A stretch of 64,000 nt of DNA from an uncultured Bacteroidales bacterium. GTDB taxonomy: Bacteria; Bacteroidota; Bacteroidia; Bacteroidales; WCHB1-69. The position numbers and the translations under genes are program-made. Location of the stretch: contig CAKUVI010000002.1 of the NCBI GenBank assembly GCA_934699095.1, positions 1-64,000 of the forward strand. The letters are read 5' to 3'. The notes beneath the pieces were generated by a model. The model saw only the letters and a program-made list of their open reading frames with translations, did not search any database and was not told the origin of the DNA. Below are positions 26,792 through 35,579 of this stretch, one piece after another (position 1 is the first letter of the stretch; each line of letters starts with the position of its first letter).

Positions 26792-27535
26792 ATGATACTG
26801 GATTTTATAAATGAGACAACATCTACCAATTCAGCTTTGAGACAGATGGTGACTGACAGATTGTCAGAGCATGGAAACTTGCCGCGCATGTGGGCGCTGT
26901 GTGCAGGATACCAGTCTGCGGGCCGAGGCGCGGGGACGAATACTTGGTACAGCTCCAAGAATCAAAACATACTTCTCAGCATCTGTTTCCAGCCTGACCT
27001 TCTGGCTGCCGACCAATTTTTGTTCAATATTTATTTTTCACTTGCCACCCACAAATTCATATCCCGCTATATCCCCGACGTCAAGATAAAATGGCCGAAC
27101 GACATGTATGTAGGGGACGAGAAAATTGCCGGTATTCTGATCGAACACAATATTATGGCCGGAAAGGTGTCATACTCGATAGCCGGTATTGGCATAGATG
27201 TCAACGAAGAGAGCTTCCCAAAAGAGATCCCGAATCCGACATCTTTCTTTATAAAAACTTCCAGGAAATTCGATTGCAGGAAGCTTACAGAGGAGTTTGT
27301 CGGTATTCTTGAAGAGGATCTTCATTTGTTGAGAACAGAAAACGCTGTTTCTCTGTTCTCAGACTACAAAAAGAATCTATACAGGATAGGGGAGATCCAT
27401 GAGTTTGAATCACAGGGAGTTAGGTTTTCTGGCTTTATAAGAAACGTGGATAGGTTTGGGCGGGTTATGATAGAAAAACGCCCCGATGGTGTTGTCGAGG
27501 CGTTTGAATTTAAGCAGGTAAGATATATTCTTTGA
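26792..27535 (+). CDS. birA: Biotin-[acetyl-CoA-carboxylase] ligase
   Basis: This 247-residue protein is the ligase only, without the DNA-binding domain of E. coli BirA. The catalytic region has TSTNSALR, the biotinyl-AMP loop (SAGRGAGTNTWYSSKNQNILLS, here GRGAGT) and KIKWPNDMYVGDEKIAGILIE, followed by the small C-terminal beta domain. It attaches biotin to carboxyl-carrier proteins. It is transcribed divergently from the DUF4197 gene and converges on the anti-sigma-like gene. Confidence 0.95.
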   Translation: MILDFINETTSTNSALRQMVTDRLSEHGNLPRMWALCAGYQSAGRGAGTNTWYSSKNQNILLSICFQPDLLAADQFLFNIYFSLATHKFISRYIPDVKIKWPNDMYVGDEKIAGILIEHNIMAGKVSYSIAGIGIDVNEESFPKEIPNPTSFFIKTSRKFDCRKLTEEFVGILEEDLHLLRTENAVSLFSDYKKNLYRIGEIHEFESQGVRFSGFIRNVDRFGRVMIEKRPDGVVEAFEFKQVRYIL

Positions 27536-27552
27536 ATATGTCAGATGTCATG

Positions 27553-28080
27553 TCAGAAGATGCGGCTGTTTCCGTTTCTCAACTCTTCGTCTGAGGGGAC
27601 GTCGTCTTTGATTGTGTCAACGTTGATGATGAGCGGTCTTCCGTGTTGAATCACCCTTCTTGTAATCTTTTTCGGGTTGAATGCCGGGTTTTTATCATTG
27701 ACGCTTGTGTCTTTATGTGAAATTGTACCACTCTCGGCGGTCACGGATTTGTCGGAACGGGCCTCATGAGTCGGTTTGTGGGCTTGTTCGACAAAATCCG
27801 CTGTGTCGGTCTTTTGATCTGATGGTGCTTGGATGGCGGTCGGGTGGGATACGGAGTTGTCAGAGATGGGGCTTGTGGCAGTATCTGATTTTTGGTTGAG
27901 GGAGAGGAAGGCTAATATGCCGACAGAGACTGCGACTGCGGTTGCAATTGCAATTGTGACGGGCAATGCGTAGGGCGATTTTATACCCGCCTTTTTTTTC
28001 AGTTTGCGCCAGTCGGTGTTCTTGAATTCGAACTTGCTGGATTCTGCCTTTTCCTTTATGATTTTATCAAAATCGGTCAT
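27553..28080 (-). CDS. Putative anti-sigma-like single-pass membrane protein
   Basis: This 175-residue protein has a cytoplasmic N-terminus of about 37 residues (FDKIIKEKAESSKFEF), one membrane segment (about 39-64) and a low-complexity Ser/Thr/Asp-rich extracytoplasmic part ending in SRIF. It starts 15 nt after the sigma-factor gene on the same strand; Bacteroidetes ECF sigma genes are often followed by such a membrane regulator. No zinc-binding anti-sigma motif is visible, so the role is inferred from position and topology. Confidence 0.6.
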   Translation of the reverse strand: MTDFDKIIKEKAESSKFEFKNTDWRKLKKKAGIKSPYALPVTIAIATAVAVSVGILAFLSLNQKSDTATSPISDNSVSHPTAIQAPSDQKTDTADFVEQAHKPTHEARSDKSVTAESGTISHKDTSVNDKNPAFNPKKITRRVIQHGRPLIINVDTIKDDVPSDEELRNGNSRIF

Positions 28081-28095
28081 TTTCTTTCTTAATCG

Positions 28096-28638
28096 TTAGT
28101 TGTTCAAAATAGCTTTTTTCAGGCGTTGGCGGGCGTTGTTCACGTGCCAGGCTGACGTTCCTTCCGTGATTCCGAGGGCCTCTGCTATTTCCGAGTGGGA
28201 ATACCCCTCGAAAACGAACATGTTGAACACCACCCTTGAGGTTTCCGGAAGTGACTGTATCATCTTCAGGATCTCTTTGGAGGAGATGGCCGAGAGCGCG
28301 TCGTTGACAGAGCTGTCTGACACATCTTCCACTACATCGTCGATGTCCACGAATTCCACTTTTTTCATGAACTTCCGGCGGTAGTCCAAGGCGGCGTTGG
28401 CAACCACTCTTTTCAGCCATGCCTCGAAGGAACCTGAATTCTGGTATTTGCCGATGTTGGCAAACACCTTCATGAAACCCTCGCTCAGCATGTCGGAGGC
28501 CTCGTCGGGATTGTCGGCATAGCGCATGCAGACACCCATCGCACAACCGTAGAAAGTCTTGAAAAGCTTGCGCTGGGAGCGGGCGTCACCTCTGGCACAC
28601 CCGGCCACCAGATGCATGATCTCTTCACTGACTTCCAT
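28096..28638 (-). CDS. ECF-type RNA polymerase sigma factor
   Basis: This 180-residue protein has region 2 (DEASDMLSEGFMKVFANIGKY, then GSFEAWLKRVVANAALDYRRK) and region 4 (LPETSRVVFNMFVFEGYSHSEIAEALGITEGTSAWHVNNARQRLKK with its helix-turn-helix). Regions 1 and 3 are missing, as in group 4 sigma factors. It is followed by a membrane protein that may be its anti-sigma factor and preceded (46 nt) by an outer-membrane barrel gene on the same strand. Confidence 0.93.
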   Translation of the reverse strand: MEVSEEIMHLVAGCARGDARSQRKLFKTFYGCAMGVCMRYADNPDEASDMLSEGFMKVFANIGKYQNSGSFEAWLKRVVANAALDYRRKFMKKVEFVDIDDVVEDVSDSSVNDALSAISSKEILKMIQSLPETSRVVFNMFVFEGYSHSEIAEALGITEGTSAWHVNNARQRLKKAILNN

Positions 28639-28683
28639 ATATAAGAACGTAACCCTTTGATAAAATCTTGGGTCGGAAAGTGA

Positions 28684-29271
28684 TTATTTTATGAATTTGA
28701 ATCCGATGGATGCAGAAACTACGTTTGTCAGGCGGCTCTGCGACTCCTTGCTGCCGTTATCCTTGTGGAAGTTGGCGGCAGCTATACAGTAGTTGACGTC
28801 AAACGTGAAACGCCAGAAATCAAAGCCCACACCGACTTGGCCGCCCCATAACAGGTTGTTGAACTGCCAGTCGGATTCCGTCATGTTGTCGGAGATCTTG
28901 AAGTCAAAACGCGGACCGAGGGTGAGATGGAACTTGAAATTCTCGTTGTTGATGAAATGGTAGCCGAGAAGCGCCGGCACTGAAACGAAATGCTGCTTCA
29001 ATTGCACATTGTCGGAGAACTCGTTGACGGCATTCTCAAAAGTGGAGCTCTTGAACGAATACTTGACTTCAGGCTGGAAAAAGAAGCTGTTTCCGAAACG
29101 CATGAAGATGCCGGCATCAATTCCGAGGCCGCTCTTGGTGAGATCTTTGTAATTGCTGCCGTTTGCACCAGCCTTCACACCAATTGTGAATTGGTTCTGG
29201 GCTGACCCTACCGTGAAAATATGCATCATCGCGATCATGATGACAAGTGCCGTAATTTTATTTCCTTTCAT
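28684..29271 (-). CDS. Outer-membrane beta-barrel protein (PorT-like fold)
   Basis: This 195-residue protein has a signal peptide (1-24, ending GSAQ) followed by eight or so alternating amphipathic strands (FTIGVKAGANGSNYKDL, FFFQPEVKYSFKSS, HFVSVPALLGYHF, GVGFDFWRFTFDVNYCIA) and a C-terminal strand ending GFKFIK. This fits an eight-stranded outer-membrane barrel of the OmpA/PorT-type superfamily. Its specific function is unknown. It is first in the run barrel - sigma - membrane regulator. Confidence 0.82.
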   Translation of the reverse strand: MKGNKITALVIMIAMMHIFTVGSAQNQFTIGVKAGANGSNYKDLTKSGLGIDAGIFMRFGNSFFFQPEVKYSFKSSTFENAVNEFSDNVQLKQHFVSVPALLGYHFINNENFKFHLTLGPRFDFKISDNMTESDWQFNNLLWGGQVGVGFDFWRFTFDVNYCIAAANFHKDNGSKESQSRLTNVVSASIGFKFIK

Positions 29272-29461
29272 TTTTTCCCTTTTTTTCTGTTTGTTGATAC
29301 TTGTTCATTTATAACGTTTGGATTGATGTTTTATTGCATAGAATCCAAATAAACACTGTGTTTTCTCTTGTTGATATTTAAAGGTCTCGTACTTCGATTT
29401 TTTGATTATTTTTGCGGCTGCAAATATACAAATTGTTTAATTTGGCTGTTATAGTTTTGAT

Positions 29462-30835
29462 ATGCTATTGAAAAATACATTTGACCAACATCCGTCACTG
29501 CGATATATCTTTGAAAAGATGCAGTTTTTCTCCTCATTGGGACACTATGCAATGCTTAATTCAGAGATGATGACTGACAAGGTAGAAATAGAAAATGCCC
29601 TTTCCGAACTTGAACAAATTGTTGTTTTGCTGAAAGATGCCGGAAATAAGAGGGATTTTTTGCAGATCGGGAAAAATATCCACCTCATCAACAACATAAT
29701 TCCCACTTTGCAGTTGTTGCGAACAGGTGCCGTGATGGATGACATTCAGCTCTTTGAAATCAAGAAATCCGCGATTTATATTAATAACATAGCTGCAATT
29801 GTGGATAAATTGGGCCTGCCATGGATGAATTTTTCTGATATGGCGAAGGTGATAGCAATCCTCGACCCGGAAAACACCAAGATACCGCATTTTTACGTTT
29901 ATTCAGTTTATTCCCAGCAACTTGGAGAAGTGCGTGCGGCTATTGAGAACTGCACCGACGCCACTCGGCGTGAGTCGTTGAGGTTCGAGGAACAAAAAAT
30001 AGAGGAAGATGTGAGGAAGATGCTCAGTGACAGGCTTCTGCCGTTTGCCGGAGACATTGAGGAGAACATACTTAAGGTGGCTAAGATGGACATCCTTCTT
30101 GCCAAGGCACGGCTCGCCATCGACACCAGTTCCTGCAAGCCCTCCATCACAGGAAGGCACTGCTTTAAGAACCTTGTCAACATTTCCGTTGCCGACACCC
30201 TTGCAAAATCCGGCAGGAGGTTCCAGCCGGTGAACATAAGTTTCGGAAATGAGACTGTTTTAATCACCGGAGCCAACATGGGCGGAAAATCAGTGCTGTT
30301 GCAGACTGTTGCGATGGCGCAGTTTCTATGCCAGTTCGGATTCTTCATCCCTGCTGAAACGGCCGAGACGGCAGTGTATGACGATGTTATGTGCAGCTTT
30401 GGCGACCGTCAGTCGGCACAATCAGGACTTTCCTCGTTTGCTGTAGAGATACTTACCATCGACAATATCATAAAAGCCGCAAAAAGCGGTCGCAGGGTGT
30501 TGGCTGTTGTGGACGAGCTTGCCCGTACCACAAATCCCGACGAGGGGCGCCTGTTGGTGAACGGATTTCTGAGAACGGCCCGGAAGCTGTCGTTCACCAC
30601 CATAGTGACCACCCACTACAGCGGAATCGATACTGCAGACAGGAAGTTGCGCGTGAAAGGCCTTCAGATCCCTGAGAATGTCGGCACGCTCTCCACTTCC
30701 CATATCTCCGACTATATGGATTACAGTCTTACAGAAGTTGATGACGATGATGTGCCGAAAGAGGCGTTCGCCATCGCCAGACTCCTGCACGTTGATGATG
30801 ACTTCATAGATGAATGCACAAAAAACAGATATTAA
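29462..30835 (+). CDS. MutS-family ATPase without mismatch-recognition domains
   Basis: This 457-residue protein has a helical N-terminal half like the MutS lever/clamp and the MutS ATPase: Walker A GANMGGKS (K276), FGDRQSAQSGLSSFAVEI, Walker B region VVDELARTTNPDEG (about 348-361) and TTIVTTHYSGI. Canonical mismatch-repair MutS has DEIGRGTST at this point; ELARTTNP and the missing domain I suggest another job. MutS-like ATPases of this size occur as reactivating factors (KamC) of the B12 enzyme lysine 5,6-aminomutase; that is a possibility only. TATTTTTG (29407-29414) is a candidate -7 element. It precedes the MFS gene by 15 nt. Confidence 0.85.
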   Translation: MLLKNTFDQHPSLRYIFEKMQFFSSLGHYAMLNSEMMTDKVEIENALSELEQIVVLLKDAGNKRDFLQIGKNIHLINNIIPTLQLLRTGAVMDDIQLFEIKKSAIYINNIAAIVDKLGLPWMNFSDMAKVIAILDPENTKIPHFYVYSVYSQQLGEVRAAIENCTDATRRESLRFEEQKIEEDVRKMLSDRLLPFAGDIEENILKVAKMDILLAKARLAIDTSSCKPSITGRHCFKNLVNISVADTLAKSGRRFQPVNISFGNETVLITGANMGGKSVLLQTVAMAQFLCQFGFFIPAETAETAVYDDVMCSFGDRQSAQSGLSSFAVEILTIDNIIKAAKSGRRVLAVVDELARTTNPDEGRLLVNGFLRTARKLSFTTIVTTHYSGIDTADRKLRVKGLQIPENVGTLSTSHISDYMDYSLTEVDDDDVPKEAFAIARLLHVDDDFIDECTKNRY

Positions 30836-30850
30836 CAAAAAATCAGTAAT

Positions 30851-32050
30851 ATGAAGAAACAATTATCTCTTTTCTCTATGTTTTTGGTCTTTCTGGCTAT
30901 GGGCTTCGGTGATGCTTCCGGCCAGCTGGTGTCAGTTGTTGAAAAGGCCTTTCAGGTTTCGCCATTCATGGCGTCATTCGTGTCATTGTCGGGCATGATC
31001 ATGTTCGGTCTCCTCTCAGTCCCCACTGGTGTGTGGCAGTCGAAGATCGGCAAGAAGAAGATGCTTGTGATAGGGCTCGTGCTCTTCCTTTTGGGTGCGT
31101 TGCTTCCGGTCATCGCATTCAATTTCCCGGTTATACTCCTGGCGGTTCTGCTGATGGGCGGGGGCGCAACGATTCTGCAGGTTGCAGGCAATCCGCTGAT
31201 CCGCGATGTGTCGGAAGTGGGCAAATATTCAAGCATGCTTTCATTCGCACAATCATTCAAGGCGGTGGGAACCCTTTCAACTTCGTTGATAATAGTGTTG
31301 ATCGGCACCTCTTTGATGAAATACGGATGGTTCTCATATCTCCCTGAGGGCGCTTCCGAACCTATAGACATGGGCTTCAGAATCATATTCCCGATATTCG
31401 CCGCTGTGCTTTTGGTCACTTTGATAATGGTGATTGTGTTCGTTCCGTCGAACAATGACAATAACGAAGAGGCACCGACCACAGTCGCCAACTGCATCCG
31501 TGCTTTGGGTGATCCGTTCATCCTTATGATGTTCCTGGCCATCTTCTTCTACTGCGGTGCGGAGGCTTCAATGTTCAACAGAATTCCTTCCATATTGAGT
31601 GAAAACACACAGAATATAACCCCAGCCATGGGCAATATCGTTCTTATCTTGTCTCTTTTAGTTGGCAGGTTCTTGGGTGGTGTCATCTTGCAGAAGATGA
31701 GCGCCGAAAAGTTCCTCGCTATCACCATCGCAATATCAATTCTTGGCAATGTGCTGCTCTTCCTGCCGTACAACACGTTCACCACTTGGTTGAGCTTCAT
31801 TCTCGTGGGTGTTGGATTTGCCAACATCTTCCCGCTTATCTTCTCCATTTGCGTGGAACATAAACCTGAACTTTCAAATGAGATTTCAGGATTGATGACC
31901 ACTGCCATCGTGGGTGCAGCCATCGTGCCGTTGCTCACCGGTGCCTTCGCCAACATCGGAATCAGATACGCTTTCATTGTACCTCTCTGCTGCCTGGCAT
32001 ACCTCTGTTTTGTGGCTGCTAAAGTAAAGAAAACCGAAACTTACAAATAA
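30851..32050 (+). CDS. MFS sugar transporter, FucP/GlcP-like
   Basis: This 399-residue protein has about 12 predicted membrane segments. The half-repeat motifs are visible: GFGDASGQLVSVVEKAFQVS in helix 1, the loop GVWQSKIGKKKML between helices 2 and 3, and GNPLIRDV in the first half. It resembles sugar:proton symporters of the fucose permease group. It ends 7 nt before the GH92 mannosidase and is probably co-transcribed, so mannose or a mannoside-derived sugar is a reasonable guess for the substrate. Confidence 0.85.
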   Translation: MKKQLSLFSMFLVFLAMGFGDASGQLVSVVEKAFQVSPFMASFVSLSGMIMFGLLSVPTGVWQSKIGKKKMLVIGLVLFLLGALLPVIAFNFPVILLAVLLMGGGATILQVAGNPLIRDVSEVGKYSSMLSFAQSFKAVGTLSTSLIIVLIGTSLMKYGWFSYLPEGASEPIDMGFRIIFPIFAAVLLVTLIMVIVFVPSNNDNNEEAPTTVANCIRALGDPFILMMFLAIFFYCGAEASMFNRIPSILSENTQNITPAMGNIVLILSLLVGRFLGGVILQKMSAEKFLAITIAISILGNVLLFLPYNTFTTWLSFILVGVGFANIFPLIFSICVEHKPELSNEISGLMTTAIVGAAIVPLLTGAFANIGIRYAFIVPLCCLAYLCFVAAKVKKTETYK

Positions 32051-32057
32051 CAACGAT

Positions 32058-35000
32058 ATGAAAAAATCAATCTCTGTCATCACTCTCCTCATAGCTTTTG
32101 CATTGTCGTGCGTGGCTCAGTCTGAGTATGTGAACCCATTTGTGGGGACCGCCGAACACGGCCACACCTACCCGGGAGCGATTCTTCCTTTCGGAGCAAT
32201 CCAAGTAAGTCCCGACACCCGCCTCAATGGCTGGGACGGCTGCTCTGGATACCACTATAGCGACAGCAAAATCTATGGATTCTCGCACACCCACCTTAAC
32301 GGCACCGGATGCGAGGACTACTGTGATATTCTCGTGACGCCTTTCACAGGCGAACCTTCAGTGCTGAATGACAAATATGCACTCTCGTTCAACCATAAAA
32401 ACGAAACCGCATCACCAGGCTACTATTCTGTCAAGTTCGACAACGGAATATCTGCAGAGATGACAACCGCAAACTATGTGGGAGTCCATCGGTATAAATT
32501 CCCAAAGAACGGGAAGCGCGGCATAATTGTGGATTTGAGCCATCGCGACAAGACTCTCGAGTCGTATATGACACAAAAGGCCAATGACCTCGTCGGTTTC
32601 CGCCGCTCTGAATCTTGGAGTACCGACCAATATTGCGCCTTTTCCCTGAAGACTTCAGTGACACCTTCAGAAATCGTATATTTTATTGATGATAATCCGG
32701 TGAACATCAAGGAGTTAAAAGGCACCAATTGCAAAGCCGTGCTCTATTTCGACAACAATGTGTCTGAGGTGGTGGTTAAAGTTGCCATTTCCGCCGTTGA
32801 CATCGATGGCGCAATTAACAACCAGACCGAAATCAAGGACTTCAACTTCGACCAAATCCGCAAGAATGCTGTTCAGATCTGGAACAAGGAGCTCGGTAAA
32901 ATCGCTGTAGAGACAAATAACAAGGAGTATTTGAAGACTTTTTACACTGCTCTTTACCACAGTTTCACCTCTCCATATCTTTATTCTGACCTTGACGGAC
33001 GTTATCGCGGAACAGACAACAAAATCCATCGCGTTGACGGAGACAACAAGGTTTACACCGTGTTTTCTCTTTGGGACACATATCGTGCACTTCATCCTCT
33101 GTTAAACATAATAGATCAGAAAAGAAGCTCCGATTTTATGTACACTTTCGTGCAACAATACCGTCGTGCGGGATATCTCCCGATGTGGGAGCTCTCCTCT
33201 TTCGAGACTTGGTGCATGATAGGATACCATGCCGTTCCTGTGGTGTATGACGCATATATGAAGGGAATACGCAACTTTAGCGGTGAGGAGATGCTCAATG
33301 CCATGATTGCCACTGCAAACCTCAAGCGACTTGGCCGCCCAGAATATGCAAAATACGGCTATGTCCCGGGTGACATGGACAACGAGTCGGTGTCGAAAAC
33401 CCTTGAATATGCTTACGATGACTGGTGTATTGCCATGTTTGCTAAGGAAATCGGCAACGGCAGGGTATATCAGGAATATATCCGCAGGGCTCAGTCATAC
33501 AAGAATATTATAGACGAAGCTGGTTTTATGCATGGCAGGATGAATGGTGGTTTCGTGACCCCATTCGACCCGCGCGAGGTTAATAATTTTTACACCGAGG
33601 GCAACAGCTGGCAGTATTCCACATACGTGCCTCACGATTTTCTTGGATACCAGGTCATGATGGGTGGCCGCGACAACGTGGAGAAACAGCTCGATGTGCT
33701 GTTCAATTCCTCATCAAAAATGACAGGTCGTGTACAGTCTGACCTCACTGGCGTCATCGGACAGTATGCCCATGGCAACGAGCCGAGCCACCACGCCGCT
33801 TACCTTTATAACTTTGTTGGTAAGCCAGAAAAGACTCAACTTCTTGTCAAAAAGATACTTACAACCCTTTACACATCAGCTCCCGACGGACTTTGCGGTA
33901 ACGAAGACTGCGGACAGATGTCGGCATGGTATGTCTTCAGCTCCATGGGCTTCTATCCTGTATGCCCCGGCAATAACCACTATATCATCGGATATCCTCT
34001 CTTTGACAAAGTTGTGATGAAACTCGAAAATGGACGCACTTTTACTGTGACACGTGACGCGGACAAACCGTACATTCAGTCTGCAACACTCAACGGAAAG
34101 CCGCTCACACGCTCGTATATCACATACGAGGAGATTTCCAACGGCGGTGTCCTGGAGTTCAAGATGTCTGACACACAGAGCCAGACCTGGGGCAAGGGAA
34201 AAGGCAACGAACCGTCAACTGGCATAAGTGCGGAACTTGCCTTGGTGCCTGTGCCGGTGTTCTCCACCGACAAGGTCTCTTTTGAGGATAAAACCACAGT
34301 TTCCCTGTCTGTTCCGGAGCACGTCAACCAGTTCAGAACCAGGAATACCGACATGAAAGATCCTAAGAAAGAGTCTGTTAGCGGCACTCCGTCAAGAAAG
34401 AACGCTCCAGGGGTCAAGGTTGATAGACCAGACAGGAAGCATTACGAGATTTTCTACTCAATCGACGGAAGCGAGCCTTCAGAGAGAACCTGGATGCGTT
34501 ACACCGAACCCATTGTCGTTGACAAGGATATGACAATCAAGGCTGTTGCCGTTGACTACAAAGGCTCTAAGAGCAAGGTTTCCGAGGCTCATTATGTGCG
34601 CTACACCCGCGACAAGGACATCACCTACATAACCAAGCCGGACCCACAATACTATGCCGGAGGCGATGCTGGTCTGATCGACAATCTGCGTGGCAACGTG
34701 AACTACAGAATTGGAGGCTGGCAGGGCTTCACTGGCGATTTTGAAGCTGTCCTGGACCTCAACGAGAGCAGGAAGATATCCTCTGTCAATATCGGTTTCC
34801 TGCAGGAGCAGCGCGCCTGGATCTTCTTCCCGAGAGAGGTTGAAGTGTCAGTGTCGAACGACGGCAAAAAATACCAGCCGTTCGGTTCCTACAATCTTGG
34901 CAATATCGAAAGACAAGAAGGGGCCCAGATTCAGAATGTAGATGTCAAGGGCAAAGCCAGTGCTCGCTATGTGAAAATCAAGGTGTATAACTATGGCAAA

Positions 35001-35069
35001 CTGCCAGAGTGGCATATCAGCGCGGGCGAGAATGCTTGGCTCTTTATTGATGAAATATCTGTCAAATAA
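32058..35069 (+). CDS. Alpha-mannosidase, GH92, with C-terminal HEX_C-like and F5/8 C domains
   Basis: This 1003-residue protein has a signal peptide (1-20). The GH92 body (about 22-730) carries the hallmark opening YVNPFVGT...HGHTYPGA..PFG, FSLWDTYRALHPL, GNEPSHHAAYLYN and GNEDCGQMSAWYVFSSMGFYP. GH92 enzymes are calcium-dependent exo-alpha-mannosidases acting on N-glycans and yeast mannan. Unlike plain GH92 proteins (about 750 residues) it adds a chitobiase C-terminal-like strand domain (about 794-855, YEIFYSIDGSEPSERT) and a discoidin/F5/8 type C domain (about 865-1003), likely for carbohydrate binding. It follows the MFS transporter by 7 nt. Confidence 0.95.
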   Translation: MKKSISVITLLIAFALSCVAQSEYVNPFVGTAEHGHTYPGAILPFGAIQVSPDTRLNGWDGCSGYHYSDSKIYGFSHTHLNGTGCEDYCDILVTPFTGEPSVLNDKYALSFNHKNETASPGYYSVKFDNGISAEMTTANYVGVHRYKFPKNGKRGIIVDLSHRDKTLESYMTQKANDLVGFRRSESWSTDQYCAFSLKTSVTPSEIVYFIDDNPVNIKELKGTNCKAVLYFDNNVSEVVVKVAISAVDIDGAINNQTEIKDFNFDQIRKNAVQIWNKELGKIAVETNNKEYLKTFYTALYHSFTSPYLYSDLDGRYRGTDNKIHRVDGDNKVYTVFSLWDTYRALHPLLNIIDQKRSSDFMYTFVQQYRRAGYLPMWELSSFETWCMIGYHAVPVVYDAYMKGIRNFSGEEMLNAMIATANLKRLGRPEYAKYGYVPGDMDNESVSKTLEYAYDDWCIAMFAKEIGNGRVYQEYIRRAQSYKNIIDEAGFMHGRMNGGFVTPFDPREVNNFYTEGNSWQYSTYVPHDFLGYQVMMGGRDNVEKQLDVLFNSSSKMTGRVQSDLTGVIGQYAHGNEPSHHAAYLYNFVGKPEKTQLLVKKILTTLYTSAPDGLCGNEDCGQMSAWYVFSSMGFYPVCPGNNHYIIGYPLFDKVVMKLENGRTFTVTRDADKPYIQSATLNGKPLTRSYITYEEISNGGVLEFKMSDTQSQTWGKGKGNEPSTGISAELALVPVPVFSTDKVSFEDKTTVSLSVPEHVNQFRTRNTDMKDPKKESVSGTPSRKNAPGVKVDRPDRKHYEIFYSIDGSEPSERTWMRYTEPIVVDKDMTIKAVAVDYKGSKSKVSEAHYVRYTRDKDITYITKPDPQYYAGGDAGLIDNLRGNVNYRIGGWQGFTGDFEAVLDLNESRKISSVNIGFLQEQRAWIFFPREVEVSVSNDGKKYQPFGSYNLGNIERQEGAQIQNVDVKGKASARYVKIKVYNYGKLPEWHISAGENAWLFIDEISVK

Positions 35070-35137
35070 TATCGTTAATAATTAAACTTTAATTGTTTTC
35101 AACAGTCGTGGAACGCGACAAAAATTAATATCAAAAT

Positions 35138-35572
35138 ATGAAAAGAATACTTTTTTTAGCTTTGGTAAGCTTGATGACCTTGAGCCTCAGTGCCCAGAAA
35201 TCAGCACAAAAACCAGTTTCAAAAAATGTGCAGACCGTGACAATCCAGACCAACGGTGTTTGCGGTAAGTGCGCTGACCGTTTCAACGAGAACGTGCCTT
35301 ATTTCAAAGGTGTTAAGTCATGCAAATATGACACGAAGACAGCTAAACTGACCATCAGTTATGACTCCAAAAAGACAAGTCCTGAACAATTGCGCAAGGA
35401 TGTCAGCAAGTTGGGATATAACGCTGACGATGTGAAGGCTGACCAGGCTGCTCGCGCAAAGCTTCCTGCATGCTGTCGTGCTGATGGAAAGGGCGCCGGC
35501 TGCGGCAACCACGGTAACGGTTCAGGTTGCGGTAACCATGGCAATGGCGCAGGATGCGGAAACCACAAATAG
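35138..35572 (+). CDS. Secreted heavy-metal-associated (HMA) protein with Cys/His repeat tail
   Basis: This 144-residue protein has a signal peptide (1-19). An HMA fold spans about 30-100: the metal-binding CxxC is in GVCGKCADRF, and the strand-helix pattern (AKLTISYDSKKTSPEQLRKDVSKLGYNADDV) is that of copper chaperones. After ACCRADGKG the tail has three copies of G-x-G-C-G-N-H, offering three more Cys/His pairs. A periplasmic copper or other soft-metal binding role is inferred. It lies 68 nt after the mannosidase and 7 nt before xseA. Confidence 0.85.
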   Translation: MKRILFLALVSLMTLSLSAQKSAQKPVSKNVQTVTIQTNGVCGKCADRFNENVPYFKGVKSCKYDTKTAKLTISYDSKKTSPEQLRKDVSKLGYNADDVKADQAARAKLPACCRADGKGAGCGNHGNGSGCGNHGNGAGCGNHK

Positions 35573-35579
35573 GGTTTGG

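Noticed and set aside
27477..27506. Inverted repeat AAACGCC / GGCGTTT near the end of birA as a terminator
   Set aside because: It lies inside the coding sequence and no T run follows.
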